DNA of 64,000 nt from Alisma plantago-aquatica (GCA_963693085.1 OY856413.1:540568879-540632878), one strand, 5' to 3'; shown: positions 1 through 10,674, counted from the stretch's first letter. Numbers and translations are program-made. The notes: generated by a model from the letters alone, not told the origin.

Positions 1-438
1 TAAACAGATTGAGATATGTGAGATGTACTGTTATTAAGAATATCTCCGCTCCCGATAAAGATTTTTGGTTTACTAAATCAGGATTGTGAGTACTTTCCAC
101 GACTACAATACTGAATTTCTCATAGTGTGCACACCCTGGTTATGCAACGGGTAAATGAGATAGAGCATTCTTCTAATTCCGATGACCACGAAATAACAAT
201 GAGCAACAACATAACAATATAGAAGATGAAGAGACGTAAATAATTTTTGTTTTTTGCAATATTGAAAGACTCAAAATTGATTTTATTAGAGTGTTTAGAA
301 AGTTAGTTAGCGGATCAAGTGAAAAAATAACTGACCGACGAGGCATTGATCATTCTTCGAGGGACCGATGATGACAACGTAATGGTAAGCAGCAATACAG
401 TACAGAAGAAAACCAAGAGACGCAAATGACTTCATATT
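1..438. other. Unassigned AT-rich sequence
   Basis: No open frame of note, no terminal repeats and no recognisable coding similarity on either strand. It may belong to the same remnant as the GC-richer stretch that follows. Confidence 0.4.
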
Positions 439-1345
439 TCACAATAATAATGGCTGGAAAATTAGGTGTAGTTTGCTGATTTGATTACAAAGACCGGCAA
501 AGATTCGGCAAAGAAAAAAAACTAAGAACTCATTCACCCAACACCATTTACACGGAAAATTTTGGTATAACCCGTCATTCGCTTGGATGATGGTTCGCTT
601 GAAAAAGATAAACCGGACTCCCAAACAGGGCACAAGCGGTGACCAGGTTATAGGCACCGGGTACAATCGCCCCGCCCACTCTAGCAGGCAGCATTGACCA
701 AGGAATAAAGAAGATGATCGGCCAAAGCCAACAGCAGTACACAGCGGCGAGACGCCAGAGACCAGAGGACATGACCAGCGTAGGCAGCAACAAGGCAACA
801 AGACGGCAACTTCAGATTCGTCGTCGCAGAGTAACAAGTAACCAAACACGATATAGTGGTGGAGGGAACAATATTTCCATGAGCGATCAGATCGGACAAC
901 CTCAGATCAGATCAGCTAGTTCAAATCTCTAAGAAGGCACCAAGGGAACCCCCATTCTGATCTCGAGTTTCCACCGTCTGCCCCGCTGTCATACCCTCCG
1001 TTAGGCCTCCATTGGTAGTTCCCGCCGCCGTATCCACCAGCAGTACTGTAGCCATCAGCCACCGCCACTTTCACAGCAACTACCTTACCCTCCCCCACCT
1101 CCACCTCCGCGGTATCCACCTCGTAGGCTACCGCAGGCCTAACTGATGGTGATGTTTTCCGCACGTTCATGCCCTCGGATGGGAATCAGAAGACTCATGA
1201 CGGTTAGGAGAAAGCGAGGGCCATCCGTTGCTGCCGTTGCCATTGGGGAGGCGGGAAGTCTTGTCCGAGTGGTTCGTGGAGACGAAGGTGGGGAAATGGT
1301 GGGAGTTACGAGGGGCAGAACCGGCGTTAGCTCACGTGGAACAAA
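439..1345 (-). pseudogene. Weak GC-rich gene remnant, identity unknown
   Basis: This stretch is clearly GC-richer than its surroundings. On the minus strand, 916-1170 reads as a short glycine/tyrosine-rich segment (GGYGGGNYQWRPNGGYD). Further along, 575-793 gives a hydrophobic segment that could hold one or two membrane spans. The same DNA read on the plus strand is proline-rich near 1080-1130. No frame runs through the whole block and no start, intron or stop arrangement is convincing. I do not recognise the product. It could be a captured or decayed host gene fragment, or a GC-rich TE leader like those found elsewhere in the window. The strand is a guess. Confidence 0.2.
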
Positions 1346-2039
1346 GATTACTTTATGTGGGGCTGTTCAACAATATGTTTGGTGATCTTGGTAACGTGTG
1401 TAATGTGTTGTGACATGCGCAGAAGATCTTCTTTATGTTTTAGTATTGAATACAAATAAAACTTCGACTTTTCACAAGGGAATAGGAAATAGCTAAAAGG
1501 AAATAGACTACGTGCTAAGGTTGTATTAAAACATGACTTGGTTGTGGACAATGGTTATGCCCTGTAGTTTGAAATCAGGCTGCACACACCCGCTCTCATC
1601 TCCGCTCCTCTACCTACTCATCGGGATTTGTTGTTATCTTAGCAAAGCAACCCACAATCTGCTATATTAATGCGAGTGGTAACGAGGAGAGAGAGAGAGA
1701 GAGAATAAGTAAAAAAAAAGAAGGAAGTACGGTTTTTGTAGAAAAAGCTCTCCCATTATCTCCACTATACCTTCAAAAAGAAACAAATGTTGCCCATTAA
1801 ATTTGAAGAAGAGAGAATATCGTTTTGCTCATAAGTTTCTATTCGTAAATAATTTTTGATCGAAATAAATTACATTAGAGTTTTTTTATATAAATTAAAT
1901 TATAAAATGACTAATGTTGACATACTTCAAAGAAGAATATTTTATTATCTCTGATGTTGTAGGATTGTTTTGAAGTACAAAACTAATGTTTACTTTCTCT
2001 TCTCTCTCGTATTATACAATTGTTTCCAAAGTACAGTAC
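1346..2039. other. AT-rich intergenic DNA with short (GA)n tract
   Basis: There is no coding signal. A GA dinucleotide tract of about 18 bases lies at 1687-1704. The rest is AT-rich, with the first hints of the pyrimidine-rich repeat that follows. Confidence 0.5.
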
Positions 2040-2445
2040 AAAGTACAATACACATGTTTACTTCTCCTCTCTTTTTCCTACTACTCTCTTCTTTTTTTTT
2101 CTATACTCCCTTCCTCTTTTTTTATATTGTATGAATATTTTCTAGTACAGTACTAATGCTTACTTCTTTCTTTTCTCTTTCCTACTTCTCTCCTCTCTCT
2201 TTGTATACTTTCTTCTTCTTTTTTCATACTTTAAAGACGTTGTTTAATAAACTATTAATGGTTACTTATATCGTCTCTACTTCCTATCTCTCTCCTCTCT
2301 TGTTTGTATACTTCCCTCTTCTTTTGTCCTACTGTACAAATATTTTTTAGTATAATATAATGTTTACTTCTTTCGTCTCTCTTTTCTACTTATCTCATCT
2401 CTTTTTTAATACTTCCCTCCTCTTTTTTTAATCTACATCTGATTT
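2040..2445. repeat. Degenerate pyrimidine-rich tandem repeat
   Basis: Four to five diverged copies of a unit of roughly 100 bp. Each has an AAGTACAGTACTAATG-like core, then TTTACTTCT and a CT-rich tract (TACTTCTCTCCTCTC). A purine-rich inverted stretch at about 2455-2560 looks like a reverse-complement copy. Short open frames here are low-complexity artefacts. Confidence 0.5.
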
Positions 2446-3072
2446 TTAATACAATACTAGAGAAGTAGGAAAGATAAAAGGAGAGAATTAAACATCAATA
2501 TTGTACTAAAATCATTAATACAGTATGTGAGATGAGAAAAGTATATGTCTCCTATATTAGTCTTTCTACAAAGTATGTCAACATTAGTCTTGTTGGAACT
2601 TATATTTTCTATAGAATTTAATGTTTTTTATTTTGCCAAAAATTTCATTAAGGATTGAAAGTTATGAACAAAATAATTTTCCCTCTCCTATTTTGTTCTA
2701 CACTTCCCTCCTCTATTGTTTGCTTCTCTCCCCTTTTTTTAGCTTCCCTCCTATTTTTGACTTTTATCTTTGATTTTTTCTAATTTGCTCATATTGTTTC
2801 ACTTCCGTTCTCTTTCTTTATTTTTTGTTCAATCTATTTTATATATGTTTTCTTCTTTTATACGTCTCTCCAAAATATCTTATCACATAAAAAGATATTG
2901 TACATAATCTATGAAAGATGAAAACTCCTACTGGAAACGAGGCAGATTGCCCACTTCACCACGTCCGGTTGGGCGAGCAGGGGTGCCTCCGGGCATACGT
3001 AGAATTTTTATTTCAATTTTATTGTATATGAAGACTTGTTGGAATAATTAATAATAAAATAATAAATGAATC
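2446..3072. other. AT-rich sequence with one GC-rich island
   Basis: No gene is seen. At 2935-3000 a short GC-rich island (CACGTCCGGTTGGGCG) stands out. Such GGC/GGG-rich islands occur near the ends of plant hAT elements, but no matching partner is visible. The remainder is AT-rich. Confidence 0.35.
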
Positions 3073-3462
3073 TAGGACTGTAATGGATAGGATATGGGGA
3101 GGGTAGTATTTGTGCCCTTACTTACCAAGTGTTGCGGATAAGGATATATGTAATGTCTCACTCCACTGATATCCTTACCCCGTTGTCGTCACCATCTTAC
3201 CCTCATGGTAAATGAGGAGGTCAAGGGTGACGAGAGATATTTATATGCCTATTATAAATTTGTGCTAATAATAAAAATAATGGCCTATTTAATAAACTTA
3301 TATACTTAATTAAAAAATCAAGATGCTAAAAAATAGATATTAACTATTCAAAATGATACTAGGTAATATCCTGCAACATTATACACATAATTTGTGTTGT
3401 ATTGAGAATATATTATCAATATAACGATTGTTTTATATACACGTAGTAGTGCAGCTAACATT

Positions 3463-3465
3463 GTT
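3463..3465. other. Target-site duplication (left), CACTA-1
   Basis: The trinucleotide GTT before the CACTA end is matched by GTT at 7630-7632. Confidence 0.85.
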
Positions 3466-3487
3466 CACTACTACAGAAACAGCCTTT

Positions 3488-3967
3488 GGCGTCAGTTGTT
3501 TAACCCCCTTTGGCGTCGGTTTATGAGCGACGCCTATGTGGGCGCCGCTAAAGGTCGAACACTTCGGCGTCGGTTTTTCAACCGACGCCTATTTAACATA
3601 TAGGCGTCGGTCTTTTAGTAGATAACCGACGCCAAAAGGGTTCGCGCCACAGAAAACAGCGTCATCTTGGACACATTCTGCGTCGGTTATCTACTAAAAG
3701 ACCGACGCCTATATGGACTATAGCGTCGGTGTTTACTTGGTAACCGACGCAGAAAGTGTCCTAGATGACGCTGTTTTCTGTGGCGCGAACCAATTTGGCG
3801 TCAGTTATCTACTAAAAGACCGACGCCTATATGTATTATAGGCGTCGGTTTGACACGAACAGCCGACGCCATTTCCAGTACGGCTGTTGCCACATTAGGC
3901 GTCGGTTTTGTTCAGAAACCTGACGCTGTAGGTCTTTGCTGACGGTTTTCTGTAAATAACGGACGCC
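3488..3967. repeat. CACTA-1 3' subterminal inverted-repeat array
   Basis: About nine units of GGCGTCGGTT followed a few bases later by AACCGACGCC, so each unit can fold into a small hairpin. In En/Spm elements such subterminal arrays bind the element-encoded TnpA-type protein and are needed for excision; that role is inferred here. Every AACCGAC half-site also contains ACCGAC. Confidence 0.85.
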
Positions 3968-3986
3968 TATATCTATTTTTTTTTTC

Positions 3987-4098
3987 ATATCAGTTTGTAG
4001 GCCTGCTGTGGCTGGTCAGCAGGATGAGAACCTGCAGTTCAGTTTTCTGAACTGCAGGTTTACGACATCCATTGATATCAGCCTACAAACAGGCCACA
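3987..4098. repeat. 3' module shared by CACTA-1 and CACTA-2
   Basis: An AACCTGCAGTTCAG ... CTGAACTGCAGGTT inverted repeat is flanked by GTTTGTAGGC/GCCTACAAAC. The same block lies in CACTA-2 at about 37797-37897 in opposite orientation. This supports both elements belonging to one family and fixes CACTA-1's 3' end on the left. Confidence 0.75.
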
Positions 4099-4229
4099 AA
4101 CCTGCAAAAGTCCCAAAGAAAATTTCACACAAGTAGATACATTCAGACATCAATTCAATTCTCACATTCACACATATAGAAACATTCAAATACATGTATT
4201 AACATTCAGAAATATTCATTTACAAAGTA

Positions 4230-5250
4230 TCATTCATTATCGCTATCAACATCCCAATTATATCTTACAGTTGCCACTGCTTGTATGGCTTTTGCCTATT
4301 CTTCTCTTATTTCATTTAATGCTTCCATTGTATATGGAGCATGTATATTTTTTAAGCATTTACCTATAGTGTTGTCAGTTTTAAACACCTGCAAAGAGAA
4401 TGATGTATATATATAAGTAATAATATAAAAATAAGATTGATATATTTCATACTAACTAATGAGACTATATATAATACCTCATGTATGGTATCGATGTCCA
4501 ATGCGGCATGTTTGATAATCATCTGCATAAATCGCATCACATAGTATGTACATGCCCAGCCATTGTCTTGTGTAGCGCACTATAAATTGAAACACACAAA
4601 ATAATACAACTAAGCACAATTCACATCAATAATATATACATTGGAGTCGAGAATTTACTTGTACGTTCTGCCAATTTATTGGCTGGTTCTTTTTCCTTGG
4701 GACCGTTCCTCCAGCCTTTTTGAATGCATCTAAACCCCTACATGTTAATATAACACAGTAAATTACATAAGTAAATAGTAATGTAATAACAGATGTTAAC
4801 AGATACAAAAATGAAATATTTCTCACCAGAATAATGGCATTCTCATTACGTGTCCAATTTTAGTGTTTAATGTACTTCCCGCGGGATCTAGATAATAAAC
4901 AGTGAACGTCCCGGGGACAATAACTAGTAACTCTCAATGTCTACCACTAGAGGTAAAAAGTTAACAATTAATAACTCAAAATGCACAATAAAAATGGAAT
5001 TTTCTTAAATCCAAATTATAAATAAAGTAAACTTACTTGACATTGAATGGAGCTATTATTATCGTCTTCTTTTGCTGACCAAAAATTGTAAAAGCATCTA
5101 TACAGTATTGTTGAACACTATCAGGGTCTTTAGCTACCATACTAATCAATGATGGAATAAAAAATTCCACATGATCAAATGCAAATTGTTTGCAATGATC
5201 TTTGACTAAGTAGCTGCAAAACATGTATTACGTATGCATTAGTATATAAG
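4230..5250 (-). pseudogene. Ulp1-like (C48-type) cysteine protease gene of CACTA-1, broken
   Basis: Minus-strand exons can be followed through recognisable splice sites: about 5220-5038, 4960-4835, 4745-4660, 4579-4485 and 4391-4230. The product resembles the C-terminal Ulp1/SUMO-protease-like domain common in plant CACTA elements. The candidate catalytic residues are visible: His in the GRH motif near 4955, Asp in YYLDP, Gln in TQDNG and Cys in GWACTYYVM near 4550. Two stops interrupt it: a TGA directly after the catalytic His, where CACTA-2 keeps Trp, and a TAG in the last exon, also at an expected Trp. Both fit G-to-A change. The upstream half of the gene is deleted. Exon borders are read by eye and by comparison with CACTA-2. 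Confidence 0.7.
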
Positions 5251-5306
5251 AAACCAGATCACCAGATCTTACACAAGGTATATGGATGTATAAACAAGAT
5301 CTCACC

Positions 5307-5471
5307 TTATCCTATGTTGACTTTCAAGTTGTTACCGCAATGCCTACATGGACAGTAGAACCTATCTGTAGGTTTTTTCCTATGTTCCTCGGCAAATCTA
5401 ATAAACTGATCAAGACTAGATATAAACTCTGGGGTGCAACGATTACGAATGGACATCCATGATCTATCCAT
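5307..5471 (-). CDS. Truncated transposase N-terminus (transposase-associated domain), 54 aa
   Basis: An ATG at 5471 (minus) opens a 54-codon frame ending at TAA 5309-5307. It starts MDRSWMS and includes FYCPCRHCGN, the Cys-rich signature of the transposase-associated N-terminal domain of TNP2-type CACTA transposases. It aligns with the start of the CACTA-2 transposase (20645-20806). Directly after VNIG the sequence jumps to what is, in CACTA-2, the exon/intron border at about 26598, and this junction creates the stop. The ORF is therefore a deletion product. It keeps a proper ATG, unlike CACTA-2. It could encode a short putative DNA-binding peptide if transcribed; function is unproven. Confidence 0.65.
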   Translation of the reverse strand: MDRSWMSIRNRCTPEFISSLDQFIRFAEEHRKKPTDRFYCPCRHCGNNLKVNIG

Positions 5472-5566
5472 TCTATGATCAGAGAAAACAAGTATATATT
5501 AGGAAACAAGTACATATTAGGAAAATATTAGGGTATACGCTTACATCCTACCTAAGTGTATAATGT

Positions 5567-6226
5567 GATGTCATTCTTATATATAATAAATGTGTACCAC
5601 CTATCCCATCCTTGAACACCTAATCTCACTAGTAAGTGTATAATGTGTATTGGGTTTTCAAGAAAATTTTGGCAGCATTTCCTCACTGTTCTCTAAGTAC
5701 ATATATACTTAGAGAACAAACGGGGAAATGCTGCCAAAATTTTCTCGAAAACCCAATACACATTATACACTTACATCCTAAGTGAGATTAGGTGTTCAAG
5801 AACAGTCCCAAACCGGGGATATCTAAGATTTACTCCTAATGAGTCAATCTTGGACGGGTTTCTAGGCCAACAAACACATTTGATGTCATTCTTATATATA
5901 ATAAATGTGTACCACCTATCCCATCCTTGAACACCTAATCTCACTAGTAAGTGTATAATGTGTATTGGGTTTTTAAGAAAATTTCGGCAGCATTTCCCCG
6001 CTGTTCTCTAAGTACATATATACTTAGAGAACAAACGGGAAAATACTACCGAAATTTTCTCGAAAACCCAATACACATTATACACTTACATCCTAAGTGA
6101 GATTAGGTGTTCAAGAACAGTCCCAAACCGGGGACTATCCAAGATTTACTCCTAATGAGTAAATCTTGGACGGGTTTCTAGGCCAACAAATACATGTGTT
6201 GTCATTCTTATATATAATAAATGTCT
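5567..6226. repeat. Tandem 315-bp hairpin units in CACTA-1
   Basis: Two full units (5567-5881 and 5882-about 6199) and the start of a third. Each holds a long inverted repeat: TTGAACACCTAATCTCACT ... AGTGAGATTAGGTGTTCAAG, with inner arms around GTGTATAATGTGTATTGGG. The apex is near-palindromic (GTTCTCTAAGTAC ... GTACTTAGAGAAC-like). Arms are about 90 bases, so a transcript could form a long hairpin. The same units occur in CACTA-2 between its 5' end and the transposase. Confidence 0.85.
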
Positions 6227-7185
6227 ATAAACTACATGCAACATGGTTAATCCTAATCAACAAAGCATTATTAAATAATCCTAATCAACATGGTTAATCC
6301 TAATCAACATGGTTAATCCTAATCAACATAGTTTCAAACAAAAGGTCTAGCAATCTTTACTAGACATTATATGTATCCCTAATCATCATATTTAACATAC
6401 TACATTATTATGAACATCCAGATCAGATTAAGATCATACTATGTTATAACCATTGGTTTAATAACCCGATTTCCGCATGTACATGTTTATCAACTTTAAA
6501 ACCCTATAATTCATGAAATCATTCTAATTCAAATTAATATGTTGGGTTCACATAATTATATAATGACATCAGAATATATAGAAGAATCATAATTAACATG
6601 ATTAAAAACATGCTCATCAAACTAGGGTTTTCGAGAAAATTTTATTCACAATCTATGCATTTTTCTGATCAAAACCATATACAATATGTCTATAATTGGA
6701 GCTAGCATTTATTTCCTATATTATTGGCAATATTAATGTGTGAATCTGACCTGGAGAGGAGATGTGGTCAAACCTGGAAGGTAGGGCTAGGGCTAGATGA
6801 GTTACGGCCGGTCTGGAGAGGAGCTGTGGTCGAACTAGACGACGGCGCAGAGTGGGCGACGACGATGGCACGTGGCAGCAGTGCGCGACGATCGATGAGC
6901 AGGCAAAGAAGATGGTTGCGGCGGCGTGACGACGGTGGAGAAGCAGCTAGCTGTCGGCCTGGTGGCGGTGGCGTGGAGGCACTGGAGGAGAAGGCGGCGT
7001 TCACAAATCAGCACCGGCGGCGGAGAAGGCGGCGCGGCGGCACTGTCGTGGAGGAAGATGGTGGTGGTTGCGGCGGAGTGGAGGGTCGGGCGACAGCAGA
7101 GAAGAAAGGGTCGGGGAACAGTTTAGGCGATGAAACAGAAGAAAGGGGAAGAGTCGGGTGATCGTGGGATATTAAGTTCACCAAT
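6227..7185 (-). other. CACTA-1 5' leader, GC-rich near the end
   Basis: AT-rich DNA up to 6720, then a GC-rich block (6740-7170) of GCGGCGG-type repeats. It corresponds in position to the GC-rich 5' block of CACTA-2 (19130-19470). Long open frames here on both strands are products of base composition. A promoter or 5' untranslated region is the likely role. Confidence 0.45.
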
Positions 7186-7592
7186 AGCGTCGGTTGTTTC
7201 AAACAACCGACGCCTAAACCTCTTTAGCGTCGGTTGTCTGAACCAACCGACGTTCAATTGGACGATATTTTCACGAAATTGTTTGGCGGGAACCACTTTC
7301 GGCGTCAGTTATCAACGGATAGCCGACGCTGAAAGTGACACTTTTCGTGCAAAGTTTCATCACACATAGGCGTCGGTGGCTATTTAAATAACCGACGATG
7401 TATGTGACACTTTTTCTTTTCGCTCAAAAATTGGATTTCGCAGGAGCTTTTAGGCGTCGGTTTGTTATAGTCAACCGACGCTGAATACAAAGTGGTACCC
7501 GTGTCTGGCTGGTCTTTGAATATATACGTCGGTTTGCCTAAACAACCGACGCCTTATATTATAGGCATCGGTTTTCCTTAATAACCGACGCC
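7186..7592. repeat. CACTA-1 5' subterminal inverted-repeat array
   Basis: About seven units of (G)GCGTCGGTT ... AACCGACGCC, the same motif as at the other end, for example near 7187, 7227, 7300, 7370, 7453, 7528 and 7562. It is the putative TnpA-type binding region at the transcription-start end of the element. Confidence 0.85.
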
Positions 7593-7632
7593 CATAAAAG
7601 CGACACTGAATGCTATTTCTGTAGTAGTGGTT

Positions 7633-9486
7633 GTATGAATAAATCAATCACCCCAACAAAAAAGATAAGATTGGTAAACTAAAATGATATCAAATGACAA
7701 TACATCACAAAAGGTTATTGTTACAAACATACATATCTTATTCCCTCTAAAATACTACCGTATATAGAAAATTTAATCACAATTAAAGAAGATAACACCA
7801 CCACATATATGTATCAAGTGGTACATTAATGATTTTTTTATTATATACTTATGTACAACTTCAGGTTGTGTAATTTACCCAATCAAATGAGTCCCAAAGA
7901 AGAGAAAATACCACACATAGATGTATACAATGATGCATAAACTATACAAATTCTTTATTTCATGCACACTTTCCTTACACCTTCAATGTGGTGTTGTATA
8001 CACAACCAAATTAGAAACATAATAAGTAGATAAGAATATCACACATTGCATAAAATGCCCATCACATAATATTGAATAATATATAAACTTAAAAAACACA
8101 ATGCATATATATTTAATATATTATACATAAATAGCGGTGAGTAGTGGGTTATAGGGTATGGGTAATGGCTTACATTTAATCTTACCCACTAAGGTAGTAA
8201 GTTTGAGGGTAGTGAGTAGGTGGGTAAAGGGTAGAATATCCTTTACCCTTACCCTCCCCTTACATGATATGGGTAATGGGTAAACACGTTCCTTTACCAG
8301 TTGACAACCCTAGATAGGTTTATTTAAAGAAACATCTTCACATAGGACCGAGATACAAATCAGGCTGTCAATCCTTTTTGTATAGAAAATACAAATGATC
8401 TAAATATAAAATCTTAGAAAGTAGATAATGACCTCATCAAATTTTTATTTATGATACATTATATATGTCATAAGAGTGCAAAAATTCATCAGTAAGCTCA
8501 ACAAAGATATCAAAAACAAAATGAAGAAAATGATTAATATTTGCTTCACATGCAGTCTCATCCTTTATGCGACCCCTTCAGAAGTACCAGAACTGGTTTT
8601 GAAGTTATTTGAAATATTCTCAGTCAGTAAAGACACACAAGTATAATAAAAACAAGTGTGTTTTCCATCGATCTAATCAAACAACAATACATAAACAAGT
8701 CTTTGGGCGTAGAGACCATCATGTTGTGTCTCTAGAAAGGAGATTGAAGTTTTATTCAAGGCTTTTATCCCATCACAAGATATAATGTCAAAGGGGACAC
8801 CTCGAATAGAATGATGATAAGACCTGAATCCTGGGAAGATGCTAGTATACAAAATGAAATAGGGGCAATGATCATGTCATGGAATCATATGTACCCAAAT
8901 TCTAACTCAAAATTACTAGAAAGTCAATGGCGATAGGCTTTAGATTTTTGTTTGTATCATAATAATATCAAGTTGCAAATATGGAAGCATAAAAGTATAG
9001 CAAACATGAGTATTTACTAGATGAGATGACCAACATAATCTTAACATCAAAAAATATTATCAACAACATGATGTATTACATAATTCCAGTTACGTGTTGG
9101 AAAGTACACTTATATAAGTCTTATCATGTACACTAACTAGGATCTTACAACAAGTATAACCTTAAAATTTGCTCACTGAGTATTAACTCTCAAGATATCT
9201 ATGAACCTAACACATATGATCAAGAAGAGAATTAACACAAATAGTGTTGAGTACATGGTAGTATGATCGTATATCTAAGGTTGCACAACTTGAAATAATT
9301 TACAGACGTAACGAAGACGAATAAAAAAAAAGTACTTAAAAAATAATAACCAAACTTTTAGTCATTTTAATCCAATTATACCAATAATATCATGTATCAT
9401 AAGGCCTTTTACCAACTTTCCAATGTATCCTATGAGGACGCTTAAGACTCAAAGCCTTTATCTAACCCTGTTTATCGACATGGTCT
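7633..9486. other. AT-rich sequence without recognised genes
   Basis: From 7633 to 8312 this is the inner right part of the possible hAT-like element. From 8313 to 9486 there is no coding signal, terminal repeat or tandem array that I can recognise. Confidence 0.45.
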
Positions 9487-10445
9487 TGTTGGTGATATGC
9501 CCTGAGATCCTATCATATGATGGTTGTAATGGCACATCTTGTAATTAGTTTAAATACCAGTAAAGTCATTTATATTATTAGGTTTCTTTCAATATGGTAT
9601 AATGGATAAATATAATAATGTTCCAAGAATGTATGACTAAACTATATTTGAGTTCAGGTTGAGGACCTGAATATGAGATCATGTGTATGTTAAGAGTATT
9701 CATTCTTGTATTAGTCCCAAGTGGGATATTATTATAGATATTATAACAACAATAATACATAAAGACTAGTATGTGTGTTGATTGATGACAATGTCTCATT
9801 ATTCCTAATATTGGATAAAAAATCAAAGACATGGGTACTTGTTATGTACAAGTGTATTGGATAGACCCACTTCGAGTGTGATACAAGGAAGAAAAGTATG
9901 GCATTTAGAATCATATCTCAATATGACACTGGTGAGTGTGGTCCTTCAACCTAAAGTCACTACAATGATTGCATGTTGTTCGAAGTACTTTGATGATACT
10001 CAATGTGACCTTGAATAAGGGTTTGTATGCAAGAAATGCTTGAGTGCATTGTGACACATGCAGATTATTGTGAGTGATGTAGATGGAATTCGTCCCTCCC
10101 AATGGAGCGATATCTCGACCTCTTGTTGAGTGAGACTTTAAATGCATGGCCATGCTCATGTGAGTCAACAAATGATATTTAGATCATGTGTATCGCAATA
10201 GTCTTTTCTAGATCAAGTAACATAGATTGAATGTTAAGAGGATGACATTTCCATACCTTGGATTCAATCTAGATATCATTGACAAAGGGATTATATAATC
10301 ACTATAACACCGGTCACGATACTAGGTTAATTTTTTCTCCAACTTCTCCAATTACTTAGGTAGCAATGAAGTCTTGCTAGATACCAATCATTGCTTGTGG
10401 AATCATGATTTGATTATGAATGCCACTGCCAACGTAATTTATGGG
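9487..10445 (+). mobile_element. Partial Angela-like Copia LTR
   Basis: It begins TGTTGGTGATATGCCC, a start typical of Angela-type Copia LTRs. It can be aligned along its length, with heavy divergence, to the solo LTR at 51380-52360: shared landmarks are ATGATGGTTGTAATGG, GTGTTGATTGATGAC, ATCATTGACAAAGGGATTA and GCCAACGTAA. The U5 half is missing. The alignment stops near 10445, before the LTR element at 10675. Confidence 0.6.
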
Positions 10446-10674
10446 TTTTTTACATTAAATGAATTAAATGCATTTTCAAAGATCCTCACCAATCACAAAT
10501 CTAAAAAATGTTTGCATTAAAACAAAAAATAGTACATAACAAAAGGACCAACTTACCCTTGCATCACATGTTGAATCTTGGTGTCGTGACATGGAAAACT
10601 TATAATTTGGGCAAGAAAACTATGTGTGGTTAGAAACCAAAGAAAAGCGGTGTAATTCCAACTTTTTCCATGCG
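10446..10674. other. AT-rich spacer
   Basis: No feature recognised. It ends in ATGCG, the target duplication of the next element. Confidence 0.4.

Larger units (their letters stand above)
3466..7629 (-). mobile_element. CACTA-1, internally deleted non-autonomous CACTA (En/Spm) element
   Basis: The terminal inverted repeats are CACTACTACAGAAACAGC on the left and, in reverse complement, CACTACTACAGAAATAGC on the right. The 3-bp flanks are GTT at 3463-3465 and GTT at 7630-7632, a perfect target duplication of the CACTA type. The element is 4,164 bp. Its genes read on the minus strand, so the transposon 5' end is at 7629. It has subterminal inverted-repeat arrays at both ends, a GC-rich leader, two hairpin units, a truncated transposase first exon and a near-complete Ulp1-like gene. 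The transposase body and the Transposase_24 exons are missing, so it could only have moved with help from a related full element such as CACTA-2. Confidence 0.92.
3073..8312. mobile_element. Possible hAT-like non-autonomous element hosting CACTA-1
   Basis: The left border reads TAGGACTGTAATGGATAGG (from 3073). The right border, read in reverse complement from 8312, is TAGGGTTGTCAACTGGTAA. Both resemble the TAGGG(C/T)TGTCAA ends of plant hAT elements, and both are followed inward by runs of GGGTA/TACCC motifs (3098-3215 and 8150-8290). Without CACTA-1 the element would be about 1.1 kb with no coding capacity. The expected 8-bp target duplication is not visible: the flanks AATGAATC and GATAGGTT differ. 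The call therefore rests on end similarity alone. Confidence 0.3.

Noticed and set aside
439..849. 136-codon open frame on the minus strand as a membrane protein gene
   Set aside because: Composition-driven, overlapped by frames on both strands, with no family I recognise and no supporting start or splice context.
3065..3072. 8-bp hAT target duplication with 8313-8320
   Set aside because: AATGAATC and GATAGGTT do not match.
3488..3967. CRISPR-like array
   Set aside because: The units are inverted-repeat pairs with irregular spacing at the ends of a CACTA element in a plant genome.
6724..7161. 145-codon Gly/Arg-rich open frame
   Set aside because: It lies in the GC-rich CACTA-1 leader, is low in complexity, and overlapping frames are open on both strands. 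It starts at a non-ATG codon, and its reading direction is opposite to the element's genes.
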